DNA from: Bacteroidota bacterium
GTDB taxonomy: Bacteria; Bacteroidota; Ignavibacteria; Palsa-1295
Assembly: GCA_021324735.1 (NCBI GenBank)
Contig: JAJPIO010000006.1
Coordinates: forward strand, 79,667-143,666
Direction: 5' to 3'
DNA length: 64,000 nt
Each line of letters starts with the position of its first letter. Positions within the stretch are counted from its first letter, which is position 1. The notes below the pieces were generated by a model. It was not told where the DNA came from and made no database searches. It saw only the letters and a program-made list of their open reading frames with translations. Positions 55,038-63,203 of the stretch are shown piece by piece. The position numbers were made by a program, and so were the translations under genes.

Positions 55038-55409
55038 ATGCTAATACTCTTAGTCGCCGCTACGCTTCTTCTTTTATCTTCGTGCGCAGGCCCAGAAATT
55101 CCCGATACTCCCGGTAATGCCGTTGTGCGCACGTATAATGCACTTACTAGTCAGGATTCTATTGGCTATTTGCAGTGCCTTGCACGGCAAAAGCGCGAGG
55201 TGTTCGAATCGCTACCGGATGCTGTCCATGCACTCTTAGTGAAATGGAAAGGCCAGCATGCCAACGTACAGGTGCTCTCTGCAACTGGCAATGATACCCT
55301 GCAGACCGTAATTTATAATCTCACGGTCACCGGACCAAATCCAATGCATCAGGATTCGATCGTTCAACACGTTCGTCGTGAAGCCGATGGATGGAAAGAG
55401 GGCTATTAA
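55038..55409 (+). CDS. Small lipoprotein, paralogue 3 of 3
   Basis: The ATG at 55038 gives a 123-residue lipoprotein with lipobox SSC, then the same CAGPEIPDTPGNAVVR start as paralogue 1 and the same WKGQHANVQVLS core. It ends DGWKEGY. The near-identical anchor region against a diverged body suggests local duplication with selection on the start. Confidence 0.8.
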   Translation: MLILLVAATLLLLSSCAGPEIPDTPGNAVVRTYNALTSQDSIGYLQCLARQKREVFESLPDAVHALLVKWKGQHANVQVLSATGNDTLQTVIYNLTVTGPNPMHQDSIVQHVRREADGWKEGY

Positions 55410-55415
55410 CTACGG

Positions 55416-56285
55416 TTAAAACACCGCATAGGAAATCCCCAGCGACAGCCCTTCCTTGATCTGAGTGAAGGGCGATACGTCCGGCTCGTTGATAAAGAGC
55501 GCAGTAAGCTGAGTGGAGAACCACTTGCTGATCTTTGCCGTGATGCTTCCCTCGCCGTGCACGACGATCCGGTCGAGCGTTTTTATCGGCGCAAAGAGCT
55601 CGAGTTTCGTGTGAAACAGCACGTTCGTATCGATCGGAAAATCGAGTTGGCTGACAGATTCGAGTCCACCTGTCACTCGTACTTTCTTCACTTCATTCTC
55701 GGTAGGCTCAGCTGCGTAGTTGTTGAATTTGTCGGTAACAATTTCCCGAAGTCCGATACCGAGCCGAGTCTCGAACGCTTTGGAAAGAAGGAATCCGATA
55801 CCAGCACTCTCCTTAATGTAGGCAGGATCGAAGAACGCTGAGACTTGCACCGGCGCGGCGGTGTCGGAATACGTATAACCCGGCGCGAACTGAGTAAGGA
55901 GTGTTGCGTCCACATACGGGTCGATGTGTACCCCCCATTTATAGCTGAGCAACGATTCCAAATTTATTTCGTCGTCCGTTTTTCGTATGTCCTGACCATT
56001 CAACTTCGCCTGACCAAAAGCCAGCTTGTAAGAATTCGTCCAAACGGTAGACGTCAGAGTCTGTGTGGACTTCCCTATCAGCGTTGCAATGTAGGCTAAC
56101 GCGTCCGTTCCCCCCGCCTGCCAATGCGAGAAGCTTACCTGGGACAAATTAAGCTGGGCCGTAAGCTCATGCTTCCAGGTGGTGTCTTTAATCGTCTGTG
56201 CTCGAAGTGGATTTACAAAAATGAGAGCCGATAATGCAAGGAAAAGAAAAAGAGCCGAAGTTAGGAAAAGAAAAAAATGGCGCAT
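55416..56285 (-). CDS. DUF3078 outer-membrane protein
   Basis: A 289-residue protein with a signal peptide cleaved near LRAQT. WKHELTAQLNLSQVSFSHWQAGG, with core LSQVSFSHWQAGG, is the DUF3078 signature. The rest has barrel-like strands ending in Phe. The family is known from Bacteroidota outer membranes and has no assigned role. Its ATG lies inside the T-rich tail of the msrA terminator. Confidence 0.87.
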   Translation of the reverse strand: MRHFFLFLTSALFLFLALSALIFVNPLRAQTIKDTTWKHELTAQLNLSQVSFSHWQAGGTDALAYIATLIGKSTQTLTSTVWTNSYKLAFGQAKLNGQDIRKTDDEINLESLLSYKWGVHIDPYVDATLLTQFAPGYTYSDTAAPVQVSAFFDPAYIKESAGIGFLLSKAFETRLGIGLREIVTDKFNNYAAEPTENEVKKVRVTGGLESVSQLDFPIDTNVLFHTKLELFAPIKTLDRIVVHGEGSITAKISKWFSTQLTALFINEPDVSPFTQIKEGLSLGISYAVF

Positions 56286-56340
56286 AAAAAATAAAGTTTG
56301 TGGTCGAGCGACCGGTCAGGGCCCGCTCTACCACAAACTT
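56286..56340 (-). terminator. Terminator of msrA ahead of DUF3078
   Basis: A 17-base stem with one mismatch (56294-56310 with 56324-56340; CGCTC and ACCACAAACTT arm) and a 13-base loop. On the minus strand it is followed by TATTTTTTATG, so it terminates msrA transcripts directly before the next gene's start codon. Confidence 0.85.
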
Positions 56341-56362
56341 ACTAAAGAAAACAGTACTCTAA

Positions 56363-56836
56363 TTAGATATGGCAGCTCGCCAACCCGCGCTTTTCGAGAT
56401 ATTGCTGATGATAGTCTTCCGCGCGCCAAAAGGTCTGAGCAGGCTCGATCTGCGTAGCGACTGGCCTGCGATAACGACCCGACTCCACACGTTCTTTCTT
56501 CGATTCCTCCGCAACCCGCTTCTGCTCGTCATTATGATAGAAGATGATCGTCCGATATTGCGTACCAACGTCCGGTCCTTGCCTGTTCACTTGCGTAGGA
56601 TCGTGGTTCTCCCAAAAGACATTTAGTAGGTCCGCATAGGAAACCTGCGACGGATCATACTCTACTTCGACGACTTCCGCATGACCGGTCTTGTCCGTGC
56701 AGACATCCTTATAAGTGGGATTTTGTAGTGTGCCGCCTTCATAACCAACGGCTGTGGACTTTACACCTTTTATTTTCCTGAACTCAGCTTCAACGCCCCA
56801 AAAGCAGCCTGCTCCAAATGTTGCTTTCTCAGTCAT
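56363..56836 (-). CDS. msrA: Peptide methionine sulfoxide reductase MsrA
   Basis: A 157-residue MsrA with the catalytic GCFWG motif (Cys11) and [16 protein letters not shown] and [10 protein letters not shown] as family marks. It reduces methionine-S-sulfoxide in proteins. The length is the minimal form without an MsrB fusion. No signal peptide. Confidence 0.93.
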   Translation of the reverse strand: MTEKATFGAGCFWGVEAEFRKIKGVKSTAVGYEGGTLQNPTYKDVCTDKTGHAEVVEVEYDPSQVSYADLLNVFWENHDPTQVNRQGPDVGTQYRTIIFYHNDEQKRVAEESKKERVESGRYRRPVATQIEPAQTFWRAEDYHQQYLEKRGLASCHI

Positions 56837-56891
56837 TCCGAATTCCTTCTATAATGCTTTTCAGTACACGTCTTTTTGTTTTCGAATTCCC

Positions 56892-56921
56892 TTGAAAATG
56901 GGAAAGAGATTGCTATATTTG
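56892..56921 (+). promoter_or_regulatory. Promoter of the lipoprotein at 56995
   Basis: TTGAAA at 56892-56897 and TATATT at 56914-56919 are 16 bases apart. TATATTTG (56914-56921) also matches the Bacteroidota -7 consensus TAnnTTTG. The start would lie near 56926, about 70 bases ahead of the gene. Confidence 0.6.
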
Positions 56922-56994
56922 TACAAGTACGGTTTGCGAATCACACTGTTCCATCCCACAAGTTTTAGATTGCTCTTATTAACTATAAACACCC

Positions 56995-57627
56995 ATGAAA
57001 TACGACCTTAAAAAAACACTGTCCGCTGTTGCGCTCTTCGGGGCCGCACTCGTTTTTGCTGTCGGATGCGGTAAGAAGAACGACTCCGCTTCGACGGATA
57101 GCGCCGCTACGGCAAACAACATTGCAAAAACCGTCAGCGATGCAATGAACGGTGCATCCGGCGGTGCCGCACAACATAAATCATCGGCTCACGCGCTTCC
57201 TTCTGATAAACTTGCTAGCTTCTTACCACAGTTGAGCGGCTTTACTGCAAAAGAGCCGGAAAAGGCCAGCATGAATGTGCAAGGCACCGAATGGTCGAGC
57301 GCCTCCCAGGAATTCAATAATGGCGATAAATCCATTAAGATCTCGATCTTAGATTATAACTATATCGCCGGCCTTACGGCTGCCTATACGATGGCAATGA
57401 ACATCAATATGGAGAACGGCGAAGAACTTCATAAGGGTGAGAAGTTCGGTAACTATCCGGGCTGGGTCGAGTGGAAAAAGAAAGCCAACGAAGGCACGAT
57501 CGGTGTGATCGTCAACGACCGCGTGTTCGTAGTTGTGGAAGGACGTAATGGCGTTTCGCTCGACGACCTTCGCGCTGCACTCGGCAAGGTCGATCTCGAT
57601 GGTATCGGTAAAGCAGCGTCGGTCTAA
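56995..57627 (+). CDS. Lipoprotein of unknown function
   Basis: A 210-residue lipoprotein with lipobox VGCG (Cys25), then a Ser/Ala-rich linker and a compact domain from about residue 65 with DYNYIAGLTAAYTMAM and GWVEWKKKANEG. I know no name for the domain. The codons are clean throughout. Confidence 0.82.
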   Translation: MKYDLKKTLSAVALFGAALVFAVGCGKKNDSASTDSAATANNIAKTVSDAMNGASGGAAQHKSSAHALPSDKLASFLPQLSGFTAKEPEKASMNVQGTEWSSASQEFNNGDKSIKISILDYNYIAGLTAAYTMAMNINMENGEELHKGEKFGNYPGWVEWKKKANEGTIGVIVNDRVFVVVEGRNGVSLDDLRAALGKVDLDGIGKAASV

Positions 57628-57649
57628 AAAGATCGCGACCTAAGAGATT

Positions 57650-58237
57650 TTATCTCACCTTATTTTCGGCAGGTCTTACCATTGGTAAGACCTGTACGTT
57701 TATTACCCCTTTTATTAGCGATGCAAAAATAGGCTGCATCGTCCCACCGTCACCATAGATCATGTACTCGAACGTTGTTTCAGTGCCTACACTCGGGTCA
57801 CCGATCTCTTGTGTAACCGCAGCCTTAAACCGATCGAAATCATCGAGCGTGGCTTTAACGAATCGGTGCTGACCATAGGGCTCGGTGGGCTTTACGTTCT
57901 TACGCGGCGTGTAAGGCAGGAAGAGATCGAAGCGAGTGGTGCTGTCACTCGAGAACGACGCTTGAACGATCGCAGGAAATCCATCCACATATACCGGGGC
58001 GAATGTGATCTTTCCCTCCTCAACAAATCCTTTTTTACGGAAGAACGAAGAATCGACGATTGCCTTCGCACCAAAGGCTTCAACCGCTTCTTGATAGGAC
58101 ATTTTATGCATCAACGACTTCACTGATACATTTTTTATAAAAGAAGGTCTCATGCTTTGAGCCTGAGACCTTACAGCAAATCCTAAAAAAGCGAGAACAA
58201 GAACAGCTTTAGATGTAAGGCTTATACGTTGGATCAT
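57650..58237 (-). CDS. Exported protein of unknown function
   Basis: The ATG at 58237 gives a 195-residue protein with a signal peptide ending near VRSQAQ; longer starts lie inside the malic enzyme gene. It overlaps that gene by 29 bases and is probably cotranscribed. A perfect 11-base inverted repeat (57670-57680 with 57684-57694) sits inside its last codons. No family is recognised. Confidence 0.78.
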   Translation of the reverse strand: MIQRISLTSKAVLVLAFLGFAVRSQAQSMRPSFIKNVSVKSLMHKMSYQEAVEAFGAKAIVDSSFFRKKGFVEEGKITFAPVYVDGFPAIVQASFSSDSTTRFDLFLPYTPRKNVKPTEPYGQHRFVKATLDDFDRFKAAVTQEIGDPSVGTETTFEYMIYGDGGTMQPIFASLIKGVINVQVLPMVRPAENKVR

Positions 58238-59912
58238 ACATTTGCGACTTGATCCACGATAGAACGTCCGATGGTTCTTCCACAGTTGCAAGCCCCGAAC
58301 GGAAAGCGTATTTCGCTACCGCCGTCGCGATCGTTGCAGAGACATCCCGGACTCGGTCGAGCGAAGGAAATACTCGGCCGATCTTCAGGTCGTCCTCACA
58401 TACTTCACTTGCCAACGCCTTTGCGGCTTCGTAGAACATTTCCTGTGGTACGCGTGTGGCGCCGGTGCTGATCACACCCAGGCCAATACCCGGAAAGACA
58501 TAGGCGTTGTTCGCCTGCCCCGGCACGATCGTTCGATCCCACAGGTGAACTTCCGGAAACGGACTGCCACTCGCAAAGATCGCTCGGCCGTGCGTAGAAC
58601 GATACGCCCCTTCGGCAGTGCACTCGGATTGCGAGGTCGGATTCGACAGCGCAAATACGATCGGATGCTCGCGATAGCTTGCCATCGCGGAAAGTGTTGC
58701 ATACGTAAAGGCATCCGCCTGCCCCGAAGCGCCGATCAGCACCGTGGGGTGAATCGATTGCACGACCGAATAGAGATCGGGCAGCGGCGTATGCTTATGA
58801 GCATAACGCTTTTTGTGTTCGGCCAGATCTTTACGACCGGCAACGACCAAGCCTTTGGAGTCGATCAGCCAGCATCGTTTACGAGCCTCTGGTTCGGAGA
58901 GGCCTTCCCGCGTCATTGCCAGTACGATGAGATCGCTGATACCGACCGCTGCTTCGCCGGCACCGAATAAGACGATCGTCTGATCGGAAAGCTTCTCATC
59001 GGTAATACGAAGGGCGGAGTACAGTCCGGCTAACGTAACGGCAGCGGTGCCTTGAATATCATCGTTAAACAGGCAGGCCTCATTCTTATACTTCTCCAGC
59101 AATCGAAACGCGTTGTGGCTTCCGAAGTCTTCGAGTTGAATGAGTACATTGGGGAACCGCTGTTGTGCGGCACGAATGAACTCGTCGATAAACGCATCGT
59201 ATTCCTCACCACGTATTCTGTGATGCGGCAACCCGAGATATTGTGGATCGGCCAACAGCTCTTCGTTATCGGTACCCACATCCAAAGTGATCGGTAAACA
59301 TTGTGTCGGCTTAACGCCGGCGCACGCCGTATACAGCGAAAGCTTCCCTACCGGAATGCCCATACCATGCGCACCGAGATCACCAAGACCGAGAATGCGC
59401 TCGCCATCCGTTACGACGATCACGCGTACATCGTCGTTCGGCCAGTTATTGAAAACTTCTCGGATATGACCTCGGTCAGCGGTCGAGATATACATCCCCC
59501 GAGCACGCCGAAAGATGTGGCCATACTCCTGGCACGCCTGCCCGATCGTCGGAGTATAGATGATCGGCATGAACTCAGCCAAATGATCGATCAACACGCG
59601 ATAGAACAGCGTCTCATTGCGGTCCTGCAAACCGATGAGGCTATTGTAACGGTCAAGATCGGTCTTTTTGCCGCGCACGGTTGCCAGCACACGGGCGATC
59701 TGTTCGTCGATCGAGATAATACGTGGCGGAAGAAGGCCCCGGAGTCCGAGAGCATCACGCTCTTCTTCTGTAAAAGCGCGGCCCTTATTCAAGGACGGGT
59801 TGTGTAACAGGTCGAGACTTTTCGGCATGGGCCGGTCAGCAAATCGTTTGAGTCCCGGACGACCGTTTTGTCCGGTTTTCTGAAGGGAGTCGGAGATTTT
59901 CACCTGATCCAT
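58209..59912 (-). CDS. maeA: NAD-type malic enzyme
   Basis: A 567-residue malic enzyme. IIYTPTIGQACQEYG near 116 holds the catalytic tyrosine. VTDGERILGLGDLGAHGMGIPVGK, with core LGLGDLGAHGMGIPVGK, holds a nucleotide/metal site. FNDDIQGTAAVTLAG carries metal ligands, and LFGAGEAAVGISDL is the NAD-binding motif. It oxidises malate to pyruvate. The large form (about 560 residues) is usually NAD-specific. Confidence 0.92.
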   Translation of the reverse strand: MDQVKISDSLQKTGQNGRPGLKRFADRPMPKSLDLLHNPSLNKGRAFTEEERDALGLRGLLPPRIISIDEQIARVLATVRGKKTDLDRYNSLIGLQDRNETLFYRVLIDHLAEFMPIIYTPTIGQACQEYGHIFRRARGMYISTADRGHIREVFNNWPNDDVRVIVVTDGERILGLGDLGAHGMGIPVGKLSLYTACAGVKPTQCLPITLDVGTDNEELLADPQYLGLPHHRIRGEEYDAFIDEFIRAAQQRFPNVLIQLEDFGSHNAFRLLEKYKNEACLFNDDIQGTAAVTLAGLYSALRITDEKLSDQTIVLFGAGEAAVGISDLIVLAMTREGLSEPEARKRCWLIDSKGLVVAGRKDLAEHKKRYAHKHTPLPDLYSVVQSIHPTVLIGASGQADAFTYATLSAMASYREHPIVFALSNPTSQSECTAEGAYRSTHGRAIFASGSPFPEVHLWDRTIVPGQANNAYVFPGIGLGVISTGATRVPQEMFYEAAKALASEVCEDDLKIGRVFPSLDRVRDVSATIATAVAKYAFRSGLATVEEPSDVLSWIKSQMYDPTYKPYI

Positions 59913-60006
59913 AACAGTCTTATTAGGGGCAAAAGTGCACCCGCGTACTCTGAAATTGCTCAGAATACGTAAAAATCAAAAAAGGGAGTAGAACCTTAGC
60001 TCTGCG

Positions 60007-60222
60007 TTAACGGCTGCCTCGGGGCTGTCCCATCAACGTATAGCCAAAGAGCGGAGCGAATATACAAAAGTTAAATACGCCGGCGGCTAACGGTACTATT
60101 CCGATAATGCCGACAATTGGCCCTGCATCACCTAAGAATCCCCACCATATCAGCATGATCCCTAAGGCAATTCGTAACGTACGTCCTACACCATTTCTCA
60201 TAAAGCCAATAAACGGATTCAT
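60007..60222 (-). CDS. DUF2892 small membrane protein
   Basis: About 71 residues with two membrane helices and GRTLRIALGIMLIW plus a final GYTLMG, typical of the DUF2892 inner-membrane family. Two ATGs are adjacent (60225 and 60222); an AAAGGAGG ribosome site lies 4 bases before the one at 60222, which I prefer. It is often linked to thiosulfate/sulfide proteins elsewhere. Confidence 0.83.
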   Translation of the reverse strand: MNPFIGFMRNGVGRTLRIALGIMLIWWGFLGDAGPIVGIIGIVPLAAGVFNFCIFAPLFGYTLMGQPRGSR

Positions 60223-60352
60223 CATACCTCCTTTTCTGGCCAAATTCCGCAAAAAGGACGTGCCTAATGAGTAAATAGGCTAAAACGAAGCAAATTCGCC
60301 ACAATCTACCACCGGTCACTAAACGTGGCGTAAAAAATATTTCCGGTATAAA

Positions 60353-60383
60353 CAAAAAGCCCCGGCTCATGCCAGGGCTTTTG
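60353..60383 (-). terminator. Terminator after rplL
   Basis: AAAAGCCC..GGGCTTTT stem with CGG/CCA inside and a CTCATG loop. On the minus strand it ends in CTTTTTGTTT, so it closes the rplJ-rplL transcript; it could work on both strands. Confidence 0.8.
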
Positions 60384-60414
60384 ATAAAGATCGTGATTGA
60401 CCTTAGTGGTGAAC

Positions 60415-60801
60415 TTATTTGAGTTCGACCTTTGCGCCAGCTTCCTCGAGTTTCTTCTTGAGGGCTTCGGCGTCGGCTTTCGGCATACCTTCCTTGACGG
60501 TCTTCGGCGCGCCATCGACGAGATCCTTCGCCTCTTTGAGACCCAGACCCGTCGCCTCACGGACAGCCTTGATGACGTTGATCTTCTGCGCACCGCCATC
60601 GGCGAGTACGACGTCGAACTCCGTCTTCTCTTCGGCTGCCGCAGCCGGGGCTGCACCGCCCGCTGCCGGCATCATGCCGCCCATCATTACCGGGGCTGCT
60701 GCCGTTACACCGAACTTGTCTTCGAGTGCCTTCTTAAGATCTGCTGCCTCGCCAAGCGTAAGGGCACTGATCTGTTCTACGATTGAATTAATATCTGCCA
60801 T
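60415..60801 (-). CDS. rplL: 50S ribosomal protein L7/L12
   Basis: 128 residues with the N-terminal dimerisation helix, an Ala-rich hinge (about 38-58) and the C-terminal domain [37 protein letters not shown]. It forms the ribosomal stalk that recruits translation GTPases. The gene is followed by a terminator, not by rpoB as in most bacteria. Confidence 0.97.
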   Translation of the reverse strand: MADINSIVEQISALTLGEAADLKKALEDKFGVTAAAPVMMGGMMPAAGGAAPAAAAEEKTEFDVVLADGGAQKINVIKAVREATGLGLKEAKDLVDGAPKTVKEGMPKADAEALKKKLEEAGAKVELK

Positions 60802-60882
60802 TGTCGTAATTACGGTTAAATGTTAAAAGTCTGTTACTGAACTGGTGACGTGACCATGAGGCCACGTTGGTTTGTCATCGGA

Positions 60883-60902
60883 CCGTGACCTGAAGGTCAC
60901 GG
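60883..60902. repeat. REP-like palindrome between rplJ and rplL
   Basis: A perfect 20-base palindrome CCGTGACCT-GA-AGGTCACGG followed by CTAC. It is the same unit as at 3514-3535 and 3591-3612, in a gap (60802-60908) that also holds the imperfect CGTGACC/GGCCACG hairpin. Confidence 0.75.
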
Positions 60903-60908
60903 CTACGG

Positions 60909-61445
60909 TTACGCACCTGCTTCTGCTTTCTTCTTCTCGATCGCATCGACGAGATAGACGATATCGCGCTGGAGTGCACCCAGTACACCGACGATACCCT
61001 GCATGGGCGCCGCCAGGCTTCCTACGATGCTTGCCATCACGTCCTTCTTCGTCGGAAGTGCAGCGACTTTCTTGAGGTCCTTGCCAGGATAGGTCTGGCC
61101 TTCGAGATACGCAAGCTTGAGGCTTGGCTTCTCTTGGTTCTTCTCAATAAAGTCCTTGAGGATGCGCGCCGGGGCAACCGGATCGTCGAACCCGAATGCA
61201 ACGCCCGTCTGGTTGACGAGGGCATCGCGGAGTTCGTCCGTCAGCTTACCCGACTCATCGAGTGCACGGCGGATCAGCGTGTTCTTCGCGACCTTGTAGG
61301 TCAAACCGGCTTTGCGGAGCTCGTTGCGCAGACGGGTCGTCTGTTCAACGGTCATTCCTTCGAAGTCGGTGAAGTACATGCCGGTCGACCGGTCGATGAC
61401 TTCCTTCAGTTCAGCAACGACTTGCGCTTTTTCTTCGCGTGTCAT
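60909..61445 (-). CDS. rplJ: 50S ribosomal protein L10
   Basis: 178 residues with the L10 start REEKAQVVAELKEVIDRSTG, a typical TVEQTTRLRNELRKAG (residues 30-45) and the C-terminal helix that holds L7/L12 dimers (VGVLGALQRDIVYLVDAI). It binds 23S rRNA and anchors the stalk. Its 107-base gap to rplL holds palindromes. Confidence 0.97.
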   Translation of the reverse strand: MTREEKAQVVAELKEVIDRSTGMYFTDFEGMTVEQTTRLRNELRKAGLTYKVAKNTLIRRALDESGKLTDELRDALVNQTGVAFGFDDPVAPARILKDFIEKNQEKPSLKLAYLEGQTYPGKDLKKVAALPTKKDVMASIVGSLAAPMQGIVGVLGALQRDIVYLVDAIEKKKAEAGA

Positions 61446-61757
61446 TGATGGTTGATTAATAGTGTTGTCCGGCAGTACTTTGCAAACGTGGAAGTTAGAA
61501 GCTCATCCCTGTTTGCCATTTTGCGAAGCAACGCAAGCCCGTAATAACTTACGCCGATCCCTCCGCTGGACTTCGATCTGCAGTCTATCTGCACACCCGC
61601 CCCTGCCAAAGACAGCGCGCCGTTAACTGGTTGCAAAGAGAGATAGTTCTAATAACCATAACGCTTTAAGCGGCTTCTCCCGAGCTAAAAACAACTCCTA
61701 ATATTCTCCCGAATAAAGCAAACCATAGCTTTCTCTTGAAAAATTATTAGAAAACTA
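61446..61757 (-). other. rplJ leader region with no clear gene
   Basis: About 310 bases separate rplJ from the divergent promoter at 61758. On the minus strand the region contains a TGCAG-N5-CTGCA hairpin and several GGGAG/GGAG-rich stretches, and would form the leader of the rplJL mRNA. Many bacteria have an L10-binding leader here. A 64-codon frame (61442-61636, starting TTG) overlaps the rplJ start by ATGA but has no relatives I know. Nothing else is seen. Confidence 0.3.
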
Positions 61758-61786
61758 TTGACAAATGCCCCTCTACATTTTATATT
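61758..61786 (+). promoter_or_regulatory. Consensus-like promoter
   Basis: TTGACA at 61758-61763 and TATATT at 61781-61786 with an exact 17-base spacer. The predicted start is near 61793. A small hairpin AAGCAA-GTTCG-TTGCTT would sit at the very 5' end of the RNA. It drives the small gene at 61808. Confidence 0.7.
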
Positions 61787-61807
61787 AGCTGGCGTTAAGC
61801 AAGTTCG

Positions 61808-62125
61808 TTGCTTGACACCCATATCCTGTTCTTTCCTTTGTTCTTTGCATTTGTGTTCTTCTCTAGTTGGGTTATGCCATACAGTGATTATATTAAAGGC
61901 AGCCGAAATCGCATATTGTTAGCGATCAAGGCGAATGTTGAAGCTATTGACAATGTACTGCGTGCGATCGAGTTTGAATTCCGGCAAGTCGGCCTTCCGC
62001 CGTTGGAATGCCAGTATATTCTTACTCAGCTCGACCGCTCGCTCGAAGGCGAAGTGCCGAACCCATCGCTGGCGAGCTACGCCAAGCAGCAGTTGGCAAA
62101 CCTATCGAGCCGTTTCATGACCTGA
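61808..62125 (+). CDS. Small protein of unknown function
   Basis: The open frame starts with TTG at 61808 (105 residues, with a hydrophobic FFPLFFAFVFFSSW start) or with the ATG at 61874 (83 residues, soluble). The conserved-looking part is SDYIKGSRNRILLAIKANVE and a helical rest. A consensus promoter ahead and a perfect terminator behind show a single-gene unit. If the TTG is used, its codon lies in the 5' hairpin. I know no family. Confidence 0.6.
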   Translation: MLDTHILFFPLFFAFVFFSSWVMPYSDYIKGSRNRILLAIKANVEAIDNVLRAIEFEFRQVGLPPLECQYILTQLDRSLEGEVPNPSLASYAKQQLANLSSRFMT

Positions 62126-62185
62126 CACTCGCAGAGGCGCCCCTAAGAAGAGAGTTCTTATCAACCAAACGATCTCTCTCACCAC

Positions 62186-62228
62186 AAAGCTCGCGATCTT
62201 ACCTAACAGATCGCGAGCTTTTTATTTT
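62186..62228 (+). terminator. Strong intrinsic terminator
   Basis: Perfect 14-base stem AAAGCTCGCGATCT with its complement (62186-62199 and 62208-62221), 8-base loop, followed by TTTTTATTTT. It closes the unit at 61808-62125. Confidence 0.93.
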
Positions 62229-62403
62229 CACACGATCCCTGATCCCGAACAGGCAATTCCTACAATTCCTTGAGCAAGAATTCACCGGCAAAATCTCCGG
62301 CTGAGGAAAAAGCTTTCAGAAATAGCCCGGCAAGATACTTGAACGAACAATTGGGATATTCTTCAAACGAATACTCTTAGAAAGGATATTCTGAAGGTTT
62401 ATT

Positions 62404-62772
62404 ATGAGGAAGCTACTTAAAATGTTCGGACTTGCACTGCTGCTTAGCGCGGGTCTTACGTTCACCGTGCCTGCCTATTCGCAAGCGGTCATTATACAGA
62501 CTGCCCCGCCTGCGGCGCGCGTGGAGGTCCGGCCGGCTAATCCGGGTGGCGGCGCTATCTGGACACCGGGTTATTACCAGTGGAATCCGACCACACAGAG
62601 CTATGACTGGCAAACAGGCTCATGGCAAGTGCCACCAAGCCGACACATGCGTTGGGTACCATCCCACTACATTCAGCAGCCGGATGGCACCTATAATTTC
62701 TACACTGGCCATTGGGCAACCAGACATCAAGCACACGAAGAGCGTGAAGCTGAGCTAAAACACGAGAGATAG
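62404..62772 (+). CDS. YXWGXW-type repeat exported protein
   Basis: A 122-residue protein with a signal peptide cleaved near AYSQA. The mature part has repeated Trp/Gly/Tyr phrases (WTPGYYQWNP, YDWQTGSWQVPP, FYTGHWA), as in the YXWGXW/WXXGXW repeat family, and a charged helical tail. Likely surface or periplasmic. Confidence 0.82.
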   Translation: MRKLLKMFGLALLLSAGLTFTVPAYSQAVIIQTAPPAARVEVRPANPGGGAIWTPGYYQWNPTTQSYDWQTGSWQVPPSRHMRWVPSHYIQQPDGTYNFYTGHWATRHQAHEEREAELKHER

Positions 62773-62810
62773 CTTAGCTTTATCTTGACCAACATCCGAT
62801 AACTACTTGC

Positions 62811-62841
62811 ACCCGCTTTCTTCGGAGAGCGGGTTTCTTTT
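62811..62841 (+). terminator. Terminator after the repeat protein
   Basis: ACCCGCT/AGCGGGT stem (62811-62817 with 62828-62834) extended inside by TC/GA around a TTCG loop, then TTCTTTT. Confidence 0.85.
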
Positions 62842-62923
62842 GCCGCTTTTTTCGAAGCTCAACCAATTATTTTTAATCGGAGAATAGAAGAGAATGGCAT
62901 ACAATCGGAATAATCATTGGGTG

Positions 62924-62947
62924 ATAGTAGACCATTTGGTCTACTAT
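62924..62947. promoter_or_regulatory. 24-bp palindrome, likely operator
   Basis: An 11-base perfect inverted repeat, ATAGTAGACCA and its complement, around TT at the centre. It ends 8 bases before the ATG at 62956. The two-base centre makes an RNA hairpin unlikely and favours a dimeric repressor site. It resembles the general shape of Rrf2/IscR type-1 sites (ATA..GAC..GTC..TAT) but with one base less between halves. Confidence 0.55.
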
Positions 62948-62955
62948 TCTGGGCT

Positions 62956-63144
62956 ATGGACGGAGAGAATAGAGAACAACCAAAACACGAAAGCGGCGCT
63001 TCTTCCTCGCTCGAGCGCCGGTTACGAATGGCAAATGCGGCCATTGCTATCGCTATGCTGAGCCAAACAATACTACAATCGCTCGAATCAAAAAATATGA
63101 GGGGTTACCCCAACGACGGCGACCAACAGACTGAGATGCGCTAG
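62956..63144 (+). CDS. Small protein of unknown function, 62 residues
   Basis: The ATG at 62956 gives MDGENREQPKHESG then a helix with ERRLRMANAAIAIAMLSQTI that could be a weak membrane segment. No ribosome site is visible. It stands 8 bases after a strong palindrome, which supports a regulated small gene. No relatives known. Confidence 0.5.
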   Translation: MDGENREQPKHESGASSSLERRLRMANAAIAIAMLSQTILQSLESKNMRGYPNDGDQQTEMR

Positions 63145-63203
63145 CTAACAGTTGAGCCGAACTCCAACTGTAGAGTTAAAAACGTAGGGTCATAATCGTA
63201 GCG

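Noticed and set aside
61442-61636. 64-codon frame overlapping the rplJ start
   Set aside because: No recognisable motif, TTG start, and the position is where ribosomal-protein leaders usually are; kept only as part of the leader region.
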